Shown here piece by piece: positions 47,401 through 59,538 of a stretch of DNA of 64,000 nucleotides. The DNA is from Yamagishiella unicocca (lineage: Eukaryota > Chlorophyta > Chlorophyceae > Chlamydomonadales > Volvocaceae): assembly GCA_003116995.1 (NCBI GenBank), contig BDSL01000012.1, positions 434,001-498,000 of the forward strand, written 5' to 3'. How positions within the stretch are numbered: the stretch's first letter is position 1; each line of letters opens with the position of its first letter. Under the pieces are notes generated by a model. It was given only the letters and a program-made list of their open reading frames with translations, did no database searches and was not told the origin of the DNA. Position numbers and translations under genes: made by a program.

Positions 47401-50400
47401 ATAAAATGCGGGCAAGGCGTAAAATGCGGGCAAGGCGTAAAATGCGGGCAAGGCGTAAAATGCGGGCAAGGCGTAAAATGCGGGCAAGGCGTAAAATGCG
47501 GGCAAGGCGTAAAATGCGGGCAAGGCGTAAAATGCGGGCAAGGCGTAAAATGCGGGCAAGGCGTAAGGTTTTCCTAGTTTTCCAGGTGGATCTGTTGCTG
47601 CGTAAGCGGGTCATCCGCTCCACTTCCGTTCCGCCCCGACGCGTTCCGCGCTCCCACCCCAATCCCAACCTGGAGCGCCTTCTGGGGCCCTGCCACGTAG
47701 CCCACGTGCAGCTCGTGTACGGCATCTTGCACCTTGTTGATCGCCGAAGTCGACAGCGCATCCGCACCTGTCAGATGGCCGGCCGCCAGGGTTTTGGGGT
47801 GGAGAAAAGGATGTGGTACGACAGCGTGTAGTACGACAAGAAACGGTCGAGGGACTGGAAGTGAGGCCAAGCGGTTGCGGCACATTACTCGCGGGGCGAC
47901 GACGAGGGATTTGCCAATGCCAAGCAACTGTCTTAGATTGACTTCATGTCCGGAAGGCACCACCAGCGGCCTTAGAGGACTCCCTACGCATCCTTGAAGC
48001 CGCAAACGCGGAGCCCGCCATCATCGTCCCCTGTCTGTTATCAGCCAGCGAGTCAGCCCAGTCCCCTTCCATACCGCCCACCTGTCGCGACCTGGCCTGC
48101 TGCGTCGGTGATGGCGTTGAAGGCAATCCCTTGACGTGCGGCATCATACGCCTGTGGACCACATCATGTACGACGTCAGTCATTGCAGGGTTTTCGTGGT
48201 GAGCCAATGGGCAATGGACCGGGACATCGCCCTGTCCTGCGGTTCTCACCCACCCCTCCCTCCTCTGGGCATTGGCGAACCAGTCCATTCGTTTCTACCT
48301 GCCCAACGAGCCCAATCCTAGCATCGGTCGTCCAGGGTACTGTGTTTTGGTAACGCATTGCCTTTGTCAAACCAGGCGATGCTACCCACGAAACACCAAG
48401 CACACATGGTGGGGCCGTCCTGTCGATAGGCACATGGGCAGGCGTGTCCAGGCCACACGCAATGCACTTGCGGCGCATTGAAGCAAGGATTCAACCCACA
48501 CACAGACGTGTTTCCGTCTTCAGGATGCCTCTTCCCCTATGTCCATTCATCGGTCTGCCTCTACCCACCCATCCTGCCGGACCCACCTCGAGTCCCTTTG
48601 AAAGGCTCCCAAGCGCCGTGTCCCACGCCCCTAGGGTGGTGCGGCTCAGCGCCGTCTCCAGGTCCGACACGTCGACGGGATCCACCTGGACCTTCGCCAG
48701 GGCAGCCTGCAGCGCCTGAATAGAGGGATGGACGGGCAGAGGGGGCGGCCTGGGGCTGAGAAAGCGTACGAAAGTGTAAATGCGGCAGCGAGGTGGGGAG
48801 CGCGGGGCGTCATGGAGCGGGTGGGTGAGCGAAATGGCAGGGAGGGAGGGTACGGGCGCGCGGTGTGGGGCCACGACGGATTGGTGCGCGCAGGCCAGGC
48901 CTCGCCTGGCCTGGTGGTGGCTGGTGGACCGCCACAAAGATTGAACACGCACCCGACACCACCGGGCCTCAGCGCGTAGACGTGGAGGGCGACACGTGCA
49001 ATCCGACAGAAATGGGAATGCCTTGTGGTGTTACACGTCCAGGCACCCCTTCGCACCAACCTGCAAGGTGTCACGGATGCCGGCCCTCGTGCCTTCCGCG
49101 TTAACGATGGAAGGCAACCCGGCGTTCAGCGCCGGGTTCAAATTCTTGAGTTCCGTGTACGACCCCGATAAGGATTCCGCAAGCAGCCGCCTGCTCGGGC
49201 ATAGCAGCAGGGATGAGGTCGCAATAGGCAGGGACGACGCAGCATCACCCCGACCTTGCAAACGCATTGCGTCCTAACGTATCAGGGGAGCAGCGCGATA
49301 ACGGACGGCGGCCCTCCCCACCGGCAGCAAGCTCTCCAGAGACACAAACCGGCGCTCCGGGCCGCTCCTCACCCACCCTAGCCTGCCCTCACACCCCATA
49401 CCACGTCCCTAACCACCCTAGCCTGCCCTCACACCCCATACCACGTCCCTAACCACCCTAGCCTGCCCTCACACCCCATACCACGTCCCTAACCACCCTA
49501 GCCTGCCCTCACACCCCATACCACGTCCCTAACCACCCTAGCCTGCCCTCACACCCCATACCACGTCCCTAACCACCCTAGCCTGCCCTCACACCCCATA
49601 CCACGTCCCTAACCACCCTGGCCGCAGCCCTCTCGCTCACTGCCCCAGCCGCATTCGCCCTCTGCGCGCCACCAAATGGACACTGCCCGTAACTCCAGGA
49701 CGCGCTCCGGCCTCTCCACCCAATACCCACCTGCGAGTGCTCGCCAGCAGGCTGATCCCAAACTGCCCTCCAATGACCGCCAGGCCGGGTAGCACGGAGT
49801 CGCCCAGACCGGACCGGATGGCGGTGGTGTTGCCAAGCAGACTGATCGTGGATGCAGCAGGCGCCGGCGGCGAAGGGGGAAGGGTGGTAAGTGGCATCAG
49901 GGGAGCACCTCAGGGCCGTGATGGGAGGACAGGGGGGTGGGACTGCAGCTGGCGAGGTAACGATGCTGACGGTTGCGACGGCGCAGTACGGGCGCTGCCA
50001 AGCATGCAAGCACGTAGATTTGGGCTGCTGAGTTACGACCCAGACGGCGCAGTTCCGACGCGGGCTGCGCGCCACGTAAGCAACGGACGCACCTTTGGGT
50101 AGCTCCCGTTTGCGATACAGCGAACCCCATACCGTCCTGCGAGAAGCGGGTGGCGGCGGCAGCACGACAGGGAAGAGCGTTCGTGGAAGTGGAGGCGGAT
50201 GGTAAGGTTTGGGGAGAAGGTGACCGTGGGCGAACGAGTGAGGTGAGGTGACTGGACGGCATCGGAAGAAGGGTTCCGAGTTCGATGTTGTTTGTGGACG
50301 GGTGAGTCACGCGGAGGCTTCAGCTTCATCTTACCGCCCTGGCAAGCGGCCGGGCCCATGCTTGGGTCCTAGAAACACGTCACGGAGAACCCCTCGCATC

Positions 50401-53037
50401 CTGGTTGACTGAGATCGCCGTATCCTTCGGCCCTAACACCGTCAGTACACCAACCCAACCACCCAACCCAGCCCGACCACGCTGCGCCGGTCAGCAAGTG
50501 ACGCTCGCTCCCACCCTCCCATGCCCTCCGTAGAATATGCACTCCGCTTCGCAGATTCCGCGCCATGGGACCAAAACATGACTCAGGCCGCACCTGCACG
50601 AGTTTCCCCTGCACATTCGACGCCAGGTTGCTGGCGACCACCCGCAGAGCGTCCGCGACAACGTCAGGTGCAACCTTATCTACCTTGACCTGTTGGGAGG
50701 GACCCAGACGTGAAGCAGCGGCGGGCAGATGATTGTGATGGGGCGGATAAGGTGTTGACGCGGGAGAGGCTTTAGCACCCAGGATACTCACAAGCCCCTT
50801 CGTCGGCCCATGCCCATGCCGTTTTGGTTGGGACACCCAGTTCTCAGCCCTCTATAATACGCTTCACATGGGCACATCCGGTGCTCCGTTGCTTGTTCGG
50901 GCTCTCTGCTGGGAGTATCTGATCGTTCTGAACGCACGGACGCACACATTCGGACGCACACACTCGCGCACAGATTCTTCAGCTCTCCGATCAACCCGCG
51001 CAAGCTCCTTACGCCCTGGCCGCTTTCCACCCACCTTCAGATTTGTCAGGGTGCCAGTGACGTCCTCCCCGTAATCCAGGACGTCCACCACACTGTTCCA
51101 AAAGAGTGCCAGCAGCTCGGCGTCCAGCGCCAGCATGCCCCACACCACCATCCCCAAAGCGCCAGCGATCAGCAGGTATATCCACGCCTGAGGGCGGGTA
51201 GGTGGTTGCAAAGCCGTGTGGGCAGGGGGGAGGGCCAGCGCGGCAGGGCCCGACAAGCAGTCCAAGGGGCCTCCCAAACAAACCCTCAGCCTCGGTCCTC
51301 GGTCCTTCCGAGCTCTGCATGCCAGTCCCGCAACACATGTCCGCCGCGCCTTGCTTGCTGTTATACCTGATCCGACGAGCCCCGCCCTCGGACCCTAGGA
51401 TCCCGAATCCATGACTCATGCAAACCCACCTTGAGGTACGTATGTTTGGTATCGCCGAGGAAGTTGGGGTTCTCGGCGCCAATGCTGCAGTAGTGGTGAC
51501 AACGGCCGCAGCCGACGCACCACTGAATGCAGCGCCTGTGGGCGACGGAGGGCAGTGGCGGCATGGAGCAGCATGGCGTGAGGACGACAAAGCCTGCAGG
51601 AACGGGCCACCAGCGGCAGCCGCCCTCCCCGAATTTCCACTTTAGCCTTACCCGCCAGCTTTCAGCTATCATCTCAACCATAACGGTCGGTATCTATAGA
51701 AGACGCCTTAACCCTCACAACCGCCCGACAATACGACCCCGCGGAAGCAACCCGCCCCTGGGGCATGGACCGCGATGACAAACTGCCCGCCTGTGGCTCC
51801 GCTTCACACTACCAGTCTTGGCAACCGCAACCCAACCCAACAGGTTGCCTCGAACCTTACAATCCACCTGACACTCCCCTGAAATCACAGCAGCTGGTAA
51901 TCCCCTGCCCCTGTTGCGGCCTCAGCCCGGGCCTGAAAGGCTCTCCCCCTCGAACGGCCGCATCAAGCCCCTCTCCCTTGGACCCCGTCGACTTTGGCCA
52001 AAGGGGTCCACGCCTGAGCCGCCAACTGACCAAGAAATTGTCACGACCAGCGCGATTAACGCAATGAGGAAGAAGGCGATGGATAGTGCCGAGGACGCGA
52101 GGGGGTATTCCTGCGGGCGATTGAGGAGATACGCAGGGGGGATTGAGGAAAGTAAACAGGGGGGATTGAGGAGAGACACATGAAGGTACCAGCGGTCAGA
52201 GGGCAGCTCCGAGATGCGGGCTCGCTTTGGTGTGTTATGGCGCGCTAATGGGATGGCCAGATGCTTCCAAAAGGCTTTAGAACTTGGGGAGTTATGCCCA
52301 CCGTCAGTACGTCGGAGGGCTTAACTGGATTACACAGCACCGGTGCGTCAAGTCCGCTCTCATCCACGCACCAGGAGGTAATCTGTCCACTGCTGCTTGG
52401 TCCATTTCATTGGCGCGTATTGGGTGGGCTTCCTATGGAGCTTCCATTCCTGTATCCAGACGACGGGAATAACATTGGGGTGTATCTCAAATGTGTATGC
52501 GGGTGAGAAGGTGGCCGGCCGACAGGGTGGTTCGGGTTCTACGGCCCGAAGCAAAACACACAGCGTATGCGGTGAGCTGGAGTTTGTAGAAACGAGCAAC
52601 AAGGGCGATGAAAAGCCATCGGCAACGGTGCTACCGGGTTGGTAGGACTGCCCAAATATCCCATATTCAGAGTTTTCGACGTATTCGTTCTTCGCCTTAC
52701 GCATCGACCTCAAAGAGCTGCAAGCGCCAAGTCAACGCAAGTCGCCGGGAGTTCTGCTACCTCGAAGAACGACGCCGAGCATACAGCATCGCAACTAATG
52801 AATGGAAGTCTGTATACAAACCTTCCAAGCAGCATCCGGGCACGTATCCGTAGCCCGCACATCCAATGGTGGAAAAATCTGAATCGTGTCGTTCCCTTGG
52901 TTGATTAATAGCAATTCATTTGTGACCGTGAGGTTGGCAGTCTGAGCGCCGCAGAAACTAACATAAAAGCTCAAGGCAAGCAGGCTAAACGCGGCTGCCG
53001 TGTGCCACCTTCCTATCATATTACGTGTGCAAATCAA
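41426..53037 (-). CDS. Prominin-like pentaspan membrane protein
   Basis: About 26 exons. Firm ones: 53037-52822, 51187-51035, 50689-50594, 49190-49061, 48715-48587, 48151-48082, 47767-47670, 47259-47170, 46917-46819, 46660-46067, 45747-45685, 45491-45411, 45135-44944, 44841-44713, 44437-44348, 44019-43939, 43656-43555, 43288-43214, 42885-42780, 42425-42268, 41907-41778, 41511-41426 (TAG). Less certain: about 52700-52372, 52110-51990, 51593-51430 and 49880-49731. About 1,240 residues. Order: signal peptide (FSLLALSFYVSFCGA), ectodomain, TM1 (FFLIALIALVVTIS), Cys-rich cytosolic loop (CIQWCVGCGRCHHYC), TM2 (WIYLLIAGALGMVVWGMLAL), a ~640-residue helical N-glycosylatable loop, TM3-TM4 (exon 44841-44713), a ~150-residue Cys-containing loop, TM5 (LTFGALVASIYLLA), and a tail with a second Cys cluster (CCSCCSCVCY). 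This is the prominin (CD133) plan; sequence identity looks low, so family membership is inference. Confidence 0.62.
42449..42490 (+). repeat. Copy of dispersed intronic element
   Basis: CGAGGAAGACCCGTGGATGC, GAGAAAAAACC and GTTTAGAAAGG. This is the best-preserved 5' half of the element, in an intron of the pentaspan gene. A truncated ACCCGGTTACACGAGAAG follows. Confidence 0.7.
47403..47564 (+). repeat. Tandem repeat, 18 bp unit, nine copies
   Basis: Nine near-identical copies of AAAATGCGGGCAAGGCGT lie in an intron of the pentaspan gene. Because 18 is divisible by 3, it reads as a false repeat protein. Confidence 0.95.
49373..49618 (+). repeat. Tandem repeat, 40 bp unit, about six copies
   Basis: The unit starts CCTAGCCTGCCCTCACACCC and ends CATACCACGTCCCTAACCAC. 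Copies are virtually identical, implying recent amplification. It lies in the intron between exons about 49880-49731 and 49190-49061 of the pentaspan gene. Confidence 0.95.
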
Positions 53038-54620
53038 GATAGGTAGAAGGAAGAATTACACACTTATATTTGGTTTCGGTTTTTGGGGATACCCGAGGAG
53101 TGACCTCGAGAGTGAGAGGAGCAGAGGACCTGAATGCGACCAAAGTGGTACTTAAGTAGGTAGGAACCACGCAGAATGCTCAATGCTACACCGATAGTTG
53201 TAAACTGAACGCGTTGGTGCCTGTTCATTACCACATAGACCATGGTGTACGATAGTGGTTAGGCGAACATGGTCGTACGTCAGTAAAGCAATACATTTGC
53301 AGGACCGAAAGTCGAGAAATAGTACGGTGTACCCTTGCTTACTGATTTAAGTCCTATCCGTTGATGTAGAAATACTTACTTTGCGTAAGAAAATTGATGC
53401 GAGCTTGGAATCTCTTATACCGGTATGGACAGGGCCTCGGACAGGCCCTCGCCAAACGGGTCACTCATCCGTGACCGTGACCAACCCTTTGGTCTTACCG
53501 GTGTTCTCTTACGGAGCCCAGGTATGAGTGCCCGATAAGATCGACGTTAGGTTTGAGGCCGCTATGCATGACTCGGCATGACCCAATGTATGGTGGAGCT
53601 GGTGGAGGAGCAGAGGTGTTTCCTGGTGTTTCCTGCTGAAGACGGTTGTGGGTGCACGGAACCCCTATATGGTTTATTTCCCTCTATCGTTAAATGTCGC
53701 GGCCCCTCCAGTATCACTGGTTTGAACTTGTTTTGCGTTTTTGGGATTGTCTGCTTCGTAATAACAACCACCCTTTGCCATCAGGCTTTCTGTGCCTTAT
53801 ATAGTGCCATAATTGGGCTTGCTACCACGTGCTACCACGGGCGGGGGTATCCGACTGCTGGGCGGTTGATGTAGAATAAGGGACGATCGCAGAATAGGCG
53901 TCTTGACCACTAGGGCCTTCGAGACCCAACGGGGTTAGATAGGACACTGTAGGAAACGCACTACCTGATTAGGGAGTCCGCTGTACGGGATATGGCACGG
54001 GGTTGGATAATGTGCAGGGTGATCCGGGATTAGAATGCATTAGAGCATTGGGTGTTTCTGAAGACGCGAGGAAGCACGCAAGTCACGCCAGCGGGGGCAA
54101 TGCCGGTAGCGACACGGTGTCGACACGCCGCGTCCCGTTGGGCGTTTGGGCGTTGGCCACAACGGAGTTGGGTGCAGTTGAGTATCCCCCGCCGGTCACG
54201 TACCGGGGAGTTTATGCACCGACGGACCTTTTGGGTCCGCTGTAACATGGTTCATTCGCTAGAGCTAGCTAGTACGATTGAGGAAGCTTCTTAGTTTGTT
54301 TCTACTCACATTCGGGCGATGGCTCGCGGTGTTGCAGTTGCTGTGGCTGTTGCTGAGGTACCGGAGGCTCCTGGGCGGTCGTGCCGGCGACCGCGACGGC
54401 GGCCGTGTTGGCGTGGCTAATGTTCATGTGACATTGTGTAATTGTGTGGCCTTTGTCCGGCAATCACAGCTACCTTTTCCCAGACTATGCCTGCTTTGCG
54501 CTAAATAAAAGCTATTGATATAAGCATTAGCTAGCCTGTTCCGCGCTCTTGACCATGCCGTAGTTTGTTACCTGGATTCTGTTCCGGCTGGTTCCGGGGC
54601 CCTGGTGTTCCGGGAGGTCG

Positions 54621-55008
54621 ACAACTAAGCAGCACACTGCGAACCGGCCAGGTGTACCAAGAACTTATTGGCATTGCACAGGAGATTCCTGGGCCCTCAG
54701 GCAGCGGCCTAGCAGCTTATTCCGTTATCGGGAGGGTTGACATTCCGTGCCATTAGCCGCGGCGACAAATAAGCAGCGCGTCATGAACCGGCCAGGTGTG
54801 CCAAGGGCTTATTGGTATTATTCCGGGAGGTACTGGGCCCTCAGACGACAGCGCAGCAGCTTATTCCGTGATCGGGAGAGCTTGGATTTCGCGCATGCGA
54901 CCCTGACGACAACTAAGCAGCACACTGCGAACCGGCCAGGTGTACCAAGGACTTATTGGCATTGCACAGGAGATTCCTGGGCCCTCAGGCAGCAGCGCTG
55001 TCCAGCGC
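54621..55008 (+). repeat. Tandem repeat, ~145 bp unit, 2.7 copies
   Basis: Units begin at 54621, 54764 and 54909 with ACAACTAAGCAGCACACTGC (ACAAATAAGCAGCG in the middle copy). They share CGAACCGGCCAGGTGTACCA, TGGGCCCTCAG and AGCAGCTTATTCCG. Copies 1 and 3 are closer to each other than to copy 2. Confidence 0.85.
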
Positions 55009-55978
55009 TGTCGAAGATGAGCTGCACGATTTTTTATGGAATGCGCCAACTACGCCGACGTTCGTCTTCACCGTTTTGGGAACGGATCTCTGCGGTCGGT
55101 CATATAAGCGGCTCCACCATTGGCGGTACTGTACATGCGAATTCAAGCTTGATCCGACACATTCAGCCCTCGTGGCTCGTCTCGTCGCCTCCTAAGGGCA
55201 CGGTTTGACACGGTATCACGGTTAGGACTCCGTCCTCGGAGTCACGAAGGTTCGAGCGTGAAAACTTCCAACACAAAACGAGTATAATAAATAGTACCGG
55301 TAGTGCAAGGAACTTGCGGATTGCGGACCACCTGTTGGGTGTCAACGCAGTCGTGCGGCGGCAATGGACGTCACTGCTGAAGGGTACTTGCTGGGGCGTG
55401 TGGTCAGTCTAATTCGTCCGTAATAGATGGTTTTTTAGCCAATGCCAGTGCCCCATGGTGTACCGAAATACACAATAAGTCCCGCCCAGAGCCGTTCTGG
55501 CTGCACCGTATCTTACATACGTTATTGTGCGCTTGACTGGCATGCACCGGGAGCTCATGCTGCAAAGGGTTAGTGTCTATCAGAGTCGCGTGTGCCGAGC
55601 CTGGCTGCCAACGCAGACAGTAAAGCCAGGGGGCCCATGCACGTTTAAGAGGAGGTAAGAGGTTTCTTAGGTACGGGACTAGGAAAGCCAGTTCCGGGTG
55701 CCACTTGCCCATTCTCCACTTGCCGATTCTCCTTTCAGTCCTACTGCCAGGGGGGGCCTTGGACACCTTGGGCAGCTCTGCACGGGCTTTTTGTTGTCGC
55801 ACTTCCCGGCTGTTTCGTGCGAGGTGTGCGTTTCGTTTTGTTGGCGTGTTTGAAACACCTATCTCCAGCTGATGCGTACGTACTGCCTGTCCTCCTCTGT
55901 CGATTTACCCGTTCCTTTCTCTCCCTCGAGCTATGTGCACGGAAGATAGAGCACTGCAGCAGCTCCCGCCGGCAGTCA

Positions 55979-55983
55979 TTACA
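55979..55983 (-). promoter_or_regulatory. Candidate poly(A) signal TGTAA
   Basis: Minus-strand TGTAA lies about 63 bases past the DUF1499 gene stop. The position would give an unusually short 3' UTR, so the call is weak. Confidence 0.3.
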
Positions 55984-56045
55984 GGCGCCGCCAGCGACCA
56001 CTGCTGACGTCACCTTTGCCGCCGCTGCAGCCGCTGCTGCTGCCG

Positions 56046-59000
56046 CTACTCCGAGGACGACAGTGTTTCAGACGCGGAGGTCGCGGCACTGCGGAAGGGC
56101 TCGTACAGGCGCTCGAACCACAGCGGCTTGTCGTTGTTGAACTTGGGATCGAACTCGCTCACCACGGGGATCACCTCCCACCGGAGGGCCTTACGCAGCG
56201 CCTCCATGCGCCTGCGAGTGGCGTCACCAGGGCGGCAGGGGACCCCCAGGGGCGGGGTCGGTGGTCCGGGCACCGGGGAGTGGCGGGACGCGGTCACGGT
56301 TGCTGGCTGGACGGGCTGGCAGCAGGGCGGGGGTGAGAGGCGGCGGGCCAGCCTTGGATGTCGTTGTGTGTGCGGGGTGTGTGGGTGTGTGTGTATGTGC
56401 GTGTGTGTACCGACTGCTTGGGTGGCAAGGGTTCAGCGCTGCCGTAAATCATAGCTGACGGTATTGCCTGCAGTATGTGGTACACGGTGCGCAGTCAGCG
56501 CACGGCCCCAAACAGGCTAGCTAGGGAGGCGAATCGGCGGGTCAGGTAGGCGGGTCGGTAGGTGGAGGTAGATGGTGTCTAGATAGGTGGGTGCAAACAT
56601 AGGTACCGTAGGCTTTCGCTGCCTGCCATCCCTCCCCCGTAGCCCGTACCGCCTGGCTTCGTTGGTGTCCCACTCCAGGCCCCGTTCGAAGGACAGCGCC
56701 AGGCGCCCCGTGCCTCCGGGGGCAGCGCCGTCCCCGCTGTCGGCGGCTGCCTCCCGGGCTTCGTCGCAGCGCAGCGTCACGATGTTGTCGCCTGGAGGCG
56801 GCGGCAGCAGCAGTAACAACAGTACTAGCAGCAGAAGCAGAAGCAATAGTAGTAGTAGCAGTAATCAGCAGTAGCAGCAGCAGTAGCAGCATTAATCAGC
56901 AGTAGCAGCAGAAGAAGTAGTAGCAGCAGTAACAGAACAGAGTGGGCCGCACACGTGCAGTGCACAGGGATCTTTCATGTGCATCTGTTCTACGTGCGCG
57001 CACAGCTATAACTGCAGTCTTCCGGAGTTGCCGACAGACGGACCGGATCACCCCCACCCACCTACCCGCTGGGAAGAGGAACTCCGCAATCAGTGGTGGC
57101 CCCACAACACCGCCGTCGTAGTCCTCGCCGTCACTGCCGAAGCGAATGCGCAAATAGATGTCGCCTGGGGGGGGGCGAGGGGGGGTTGGGCGGGAGCGGT
57201 TCGGTCGGAGACAATGCGCGGTCGATGGCGCGCGGGGGCCGCGTCGAGGGGGCCTCGTCGGGTCTCCACACCATCGCCTCCGCCCTCCGTCCCCGCTGCC
57301 CCCCTGTGGGGCCTGAGCCTGTCCGGCTCAAGCATCTTCGTCTCGTCCTCCGGCAGCCTAACCCACCGCCCCCAGCACCCACCATCACGAGTGGTGTGCC
57401 GGTCCTCAAGGACGCCGTCGAAGGGCCGGAAGCCGCGAGAATCACGCAGCGGCTGCGGCCGCGAGGGAGCGGGGCGGCCTGTGGGCGGAGGTTGGCGGGT
57501 TGGGAGGTTGGCGGCGGTTGGGACGTTGGCAGGGTTGTCGCGGCGCCGGAGAGTGTGGGCCGAGAAGCCACCATGAAGCTGCGAATCACAGCAGCGACAC
57601 AAGAGTTCACAGCGCGTGTCCGCGCCGCCCGCCGCCCGCAGCCGCCCTGCCCGGCCTTGACTGCCGTACCGGTTGCGGAGCTGAAGGCTCCCTGGAGCAG
57701 GTATCCCGCCGCGTCGATCCGCGAGTACCCGTTGGTGACGTAGGGGTCTGTGCTCAGACCCGGCTCGTAAAACCCGCCTGCACGCGGGGGAAGGAGGGAG
57801 GCGCCGACGCAGCAGGGAGGGGCCACAGTGCCGTACACCAAGCTTCAGTGAAGGAACGCAACGTCAACGGTTGTCTAGGACTGTGGATTCACGACGGGCC
57901 GTGACAGCGTGAGCATTTGTAAGCCACACAAACACAATGGCTACCTAGCCGACCGAGTTCGCTCCAAATTTTTACCTGACCCCACAGCCCCGCCCGCCCA
58001 CATCCACGGGTTTCCCTCGAACCCACACACCATCGCGCCACCGACCCACCCAGCGCGACGTACAGCAGCCGCTCCACCGCCGCCTCCCGCACCCCTCCGC
58101 CCTCCCGCTCTCGGCCCCCCTCCGGCTCGTAGCCCCAGGGCGCCACGAAGTGCGGCTCATCGTCCGACATGACGGACACACAGCTGGGGGCTGTCAGGCT
58201 GCGTGGCAGGGGCCCAAGGGGGACGGAGGCGAGAGCGGAGTTTGAGAGGAAACCCGTAGGTCGGCTCTCATGAGTAAAACCGGTAAAGAAACGTTTGATA
58301 CACGGGGAGGGTTCGAGGAAGACCCGTGGATGCCCGAAAAAAACCGTTTAAAACAGACGTTTTGAGATGCATGCTGGAGAACTGGGTTGGGGATACTACA
58401 CGGGGAGGGTGGGGGGGCAACTGGGAGGTCAGACGAGCAGCGGAGAAGCTTGCGTTTGCGGCGTGTAGGTAGATGGGTGTTGAGAGGGCGATGTTTTGGG
58501 CCGTCTGGGGGCCATTGCGCGTCGAGAGCCGAGAGTACTGTGGGGGTTGCGAAGTACGGTTCGGTGAGGTTGGGTCCCATGAGGTTGGGTCCCAGGGACC
58601 CCTCCGACCCATCACCGGAACCCTTCGCACCCGGTGTCGGTAAACTGTCGCAACCACCGGGCCCACCTGCATGTGTTTAGCGTGCCGTTGACCTCCCCAG
58701 GGCACAGCCCATCCGGGCAGCTGACGGACCCGATACCATCACCGTCGCCGCCGCCGGAGGGCGCACCGCTGCTGGTGGTGCTGCTGGCACCGCTGCCCAG
58801 GTGGCCTCCCGCAGCGGTTGACACGGTGTTGGCGCTCGTCACCTCCTGAAACCTCGCAACCGCCGCACGATGGGACAATGGGACGATAGGACGATGGGAC
58901 AATGGGACGATAGGACGATGGGACGAGATCATGCACGGAAAGTCGCTGGGAGAGGTTTCGAAGATGCTACGAGGGGGAGGGGAAGCCTGTGTACGACGTA

Positions 59001-59538
59001 GCGTCGCGTACGACACCTCTGCACCGATAGGTGCCGCTCTCCATTTAGCGCTCCGTCTTGGTGCCGTGTGCGGGGCCCCCTTTCCCCCAACACCCCGGGT
59101 CAGACTGCCCTGCCTGCCGCCGCCCCTTCGCCCTCCACTTTCCCACAAGCACACCTCGGAGGCTTGCGATGCCGGCACCGGCGCCACCACCATCACCAGC
59201 AGGGACGCCGCCACAACTGCCGCCGCCGCTGCCGCCGCCGTCTTCCGCACACCCTCTTTCGCCCGCACCGAGTCCGCAGGGACCGCCACCGCAAGCGCCG
59301 CTGCTGGCGCCGCTGTCGCATTAGGGGTCATCGAGGTTGGCAGCCCCGCGACACGCCGGCTGAGCGGGTTCCGGACCCACGGACCAGAGGCCGTTGGGCG
59401 TTTGTGTGTCATGGTTACGGACATAGGGCCCGCGCTTAGGTTGCGCTCAGCTGCGGATGACGGCGCTGAGGGCCTGCACCATGCCGACATGCGGGCTGCG
59501 GAGACTCGGGGCTGAGCTGCTGGCCAGGAGGTGTCCAA
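56046..59538 (-). CDS. DUF1499 protein, probably thylakoid lumen
   Basis: Eight exons join in phase: 59538-59155, 58845-58667, 58183-58050, 57777-57670, 57478-57383, 57164-57066, 56791-56650 and 56211-56046 (TAG), giving 435 residues. The first exon is a Ser/Arg/Ala-rich leader followed by a basic segment, a hydrophobic core (AAAVVAASLLVMVV) and APVPASQAS. That is a bipartite chloroplast plus lumenal transit peptide with an AxA-like cleavage site. The mature part has NTCSCVSVMSDDEPHFVAPW, the Cys-Val-Ser start typical of DUF1499. It continues with YLRIRFGSDGEDY, EFLFPAGDNIVTLR and a C-terminal RRRMEALRKALRWEVIPVV helix, all in the family order. Biochemical function of DUF1499 is not established. 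An in-frame second Met (MSAWCRPS) is an alternative start. It is divergent from the PP2C gene. Confidence 0.82.
58313..58385 (+). repeat. Longest copy of dispersed intronic element
   Basis: TTCGAGGAAGACCCGTGGAT, then GCCCGAAAAAAACCGTTTAA, then AACAGACGTTTTGAGATGCA and TGCTGGAGAACTGGG. The 3' half recurs at about 30895-30930 (ACACGTTCAGAGATGCATGC). It lies in an intron of the DUF1499 gene. Confidence 0.7.
58867..58924 (+). repeat. Tandem repeat of GATGGGACAATGGGACGATA
   Basis: Two copies of a ~29-base unit, itself built from ~10-base GGGACGATAG-like units, lie in the first intron of the DUF1499 gene. Confidence 0.75.

Larger units (their letters stand above)
53038..56045. other. Intergenic: 5' flank of the pentaspan gene and 3' flank of the DUF1499 gene
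   Basis: About 3 kb, comparatively A+T-rich, with no supported exon. It contains the ~145-bp tandem repeat at 54621-55008. Confidence 0.5.

Noticed and set aside
47256..47831. Repeat protein RARRKM and its antisense ALPAFY.
   Set aside because: It is an 18-bp tandem repeat inside an intron of the pentaspan gene, with different repeat proteins in several frames.
47403..49618. CRISPR-like look of the regular arrays.
   Set aside because: The units are contiguous tandem repeats with no variable spacers, in introns of a eukaryotic gene.
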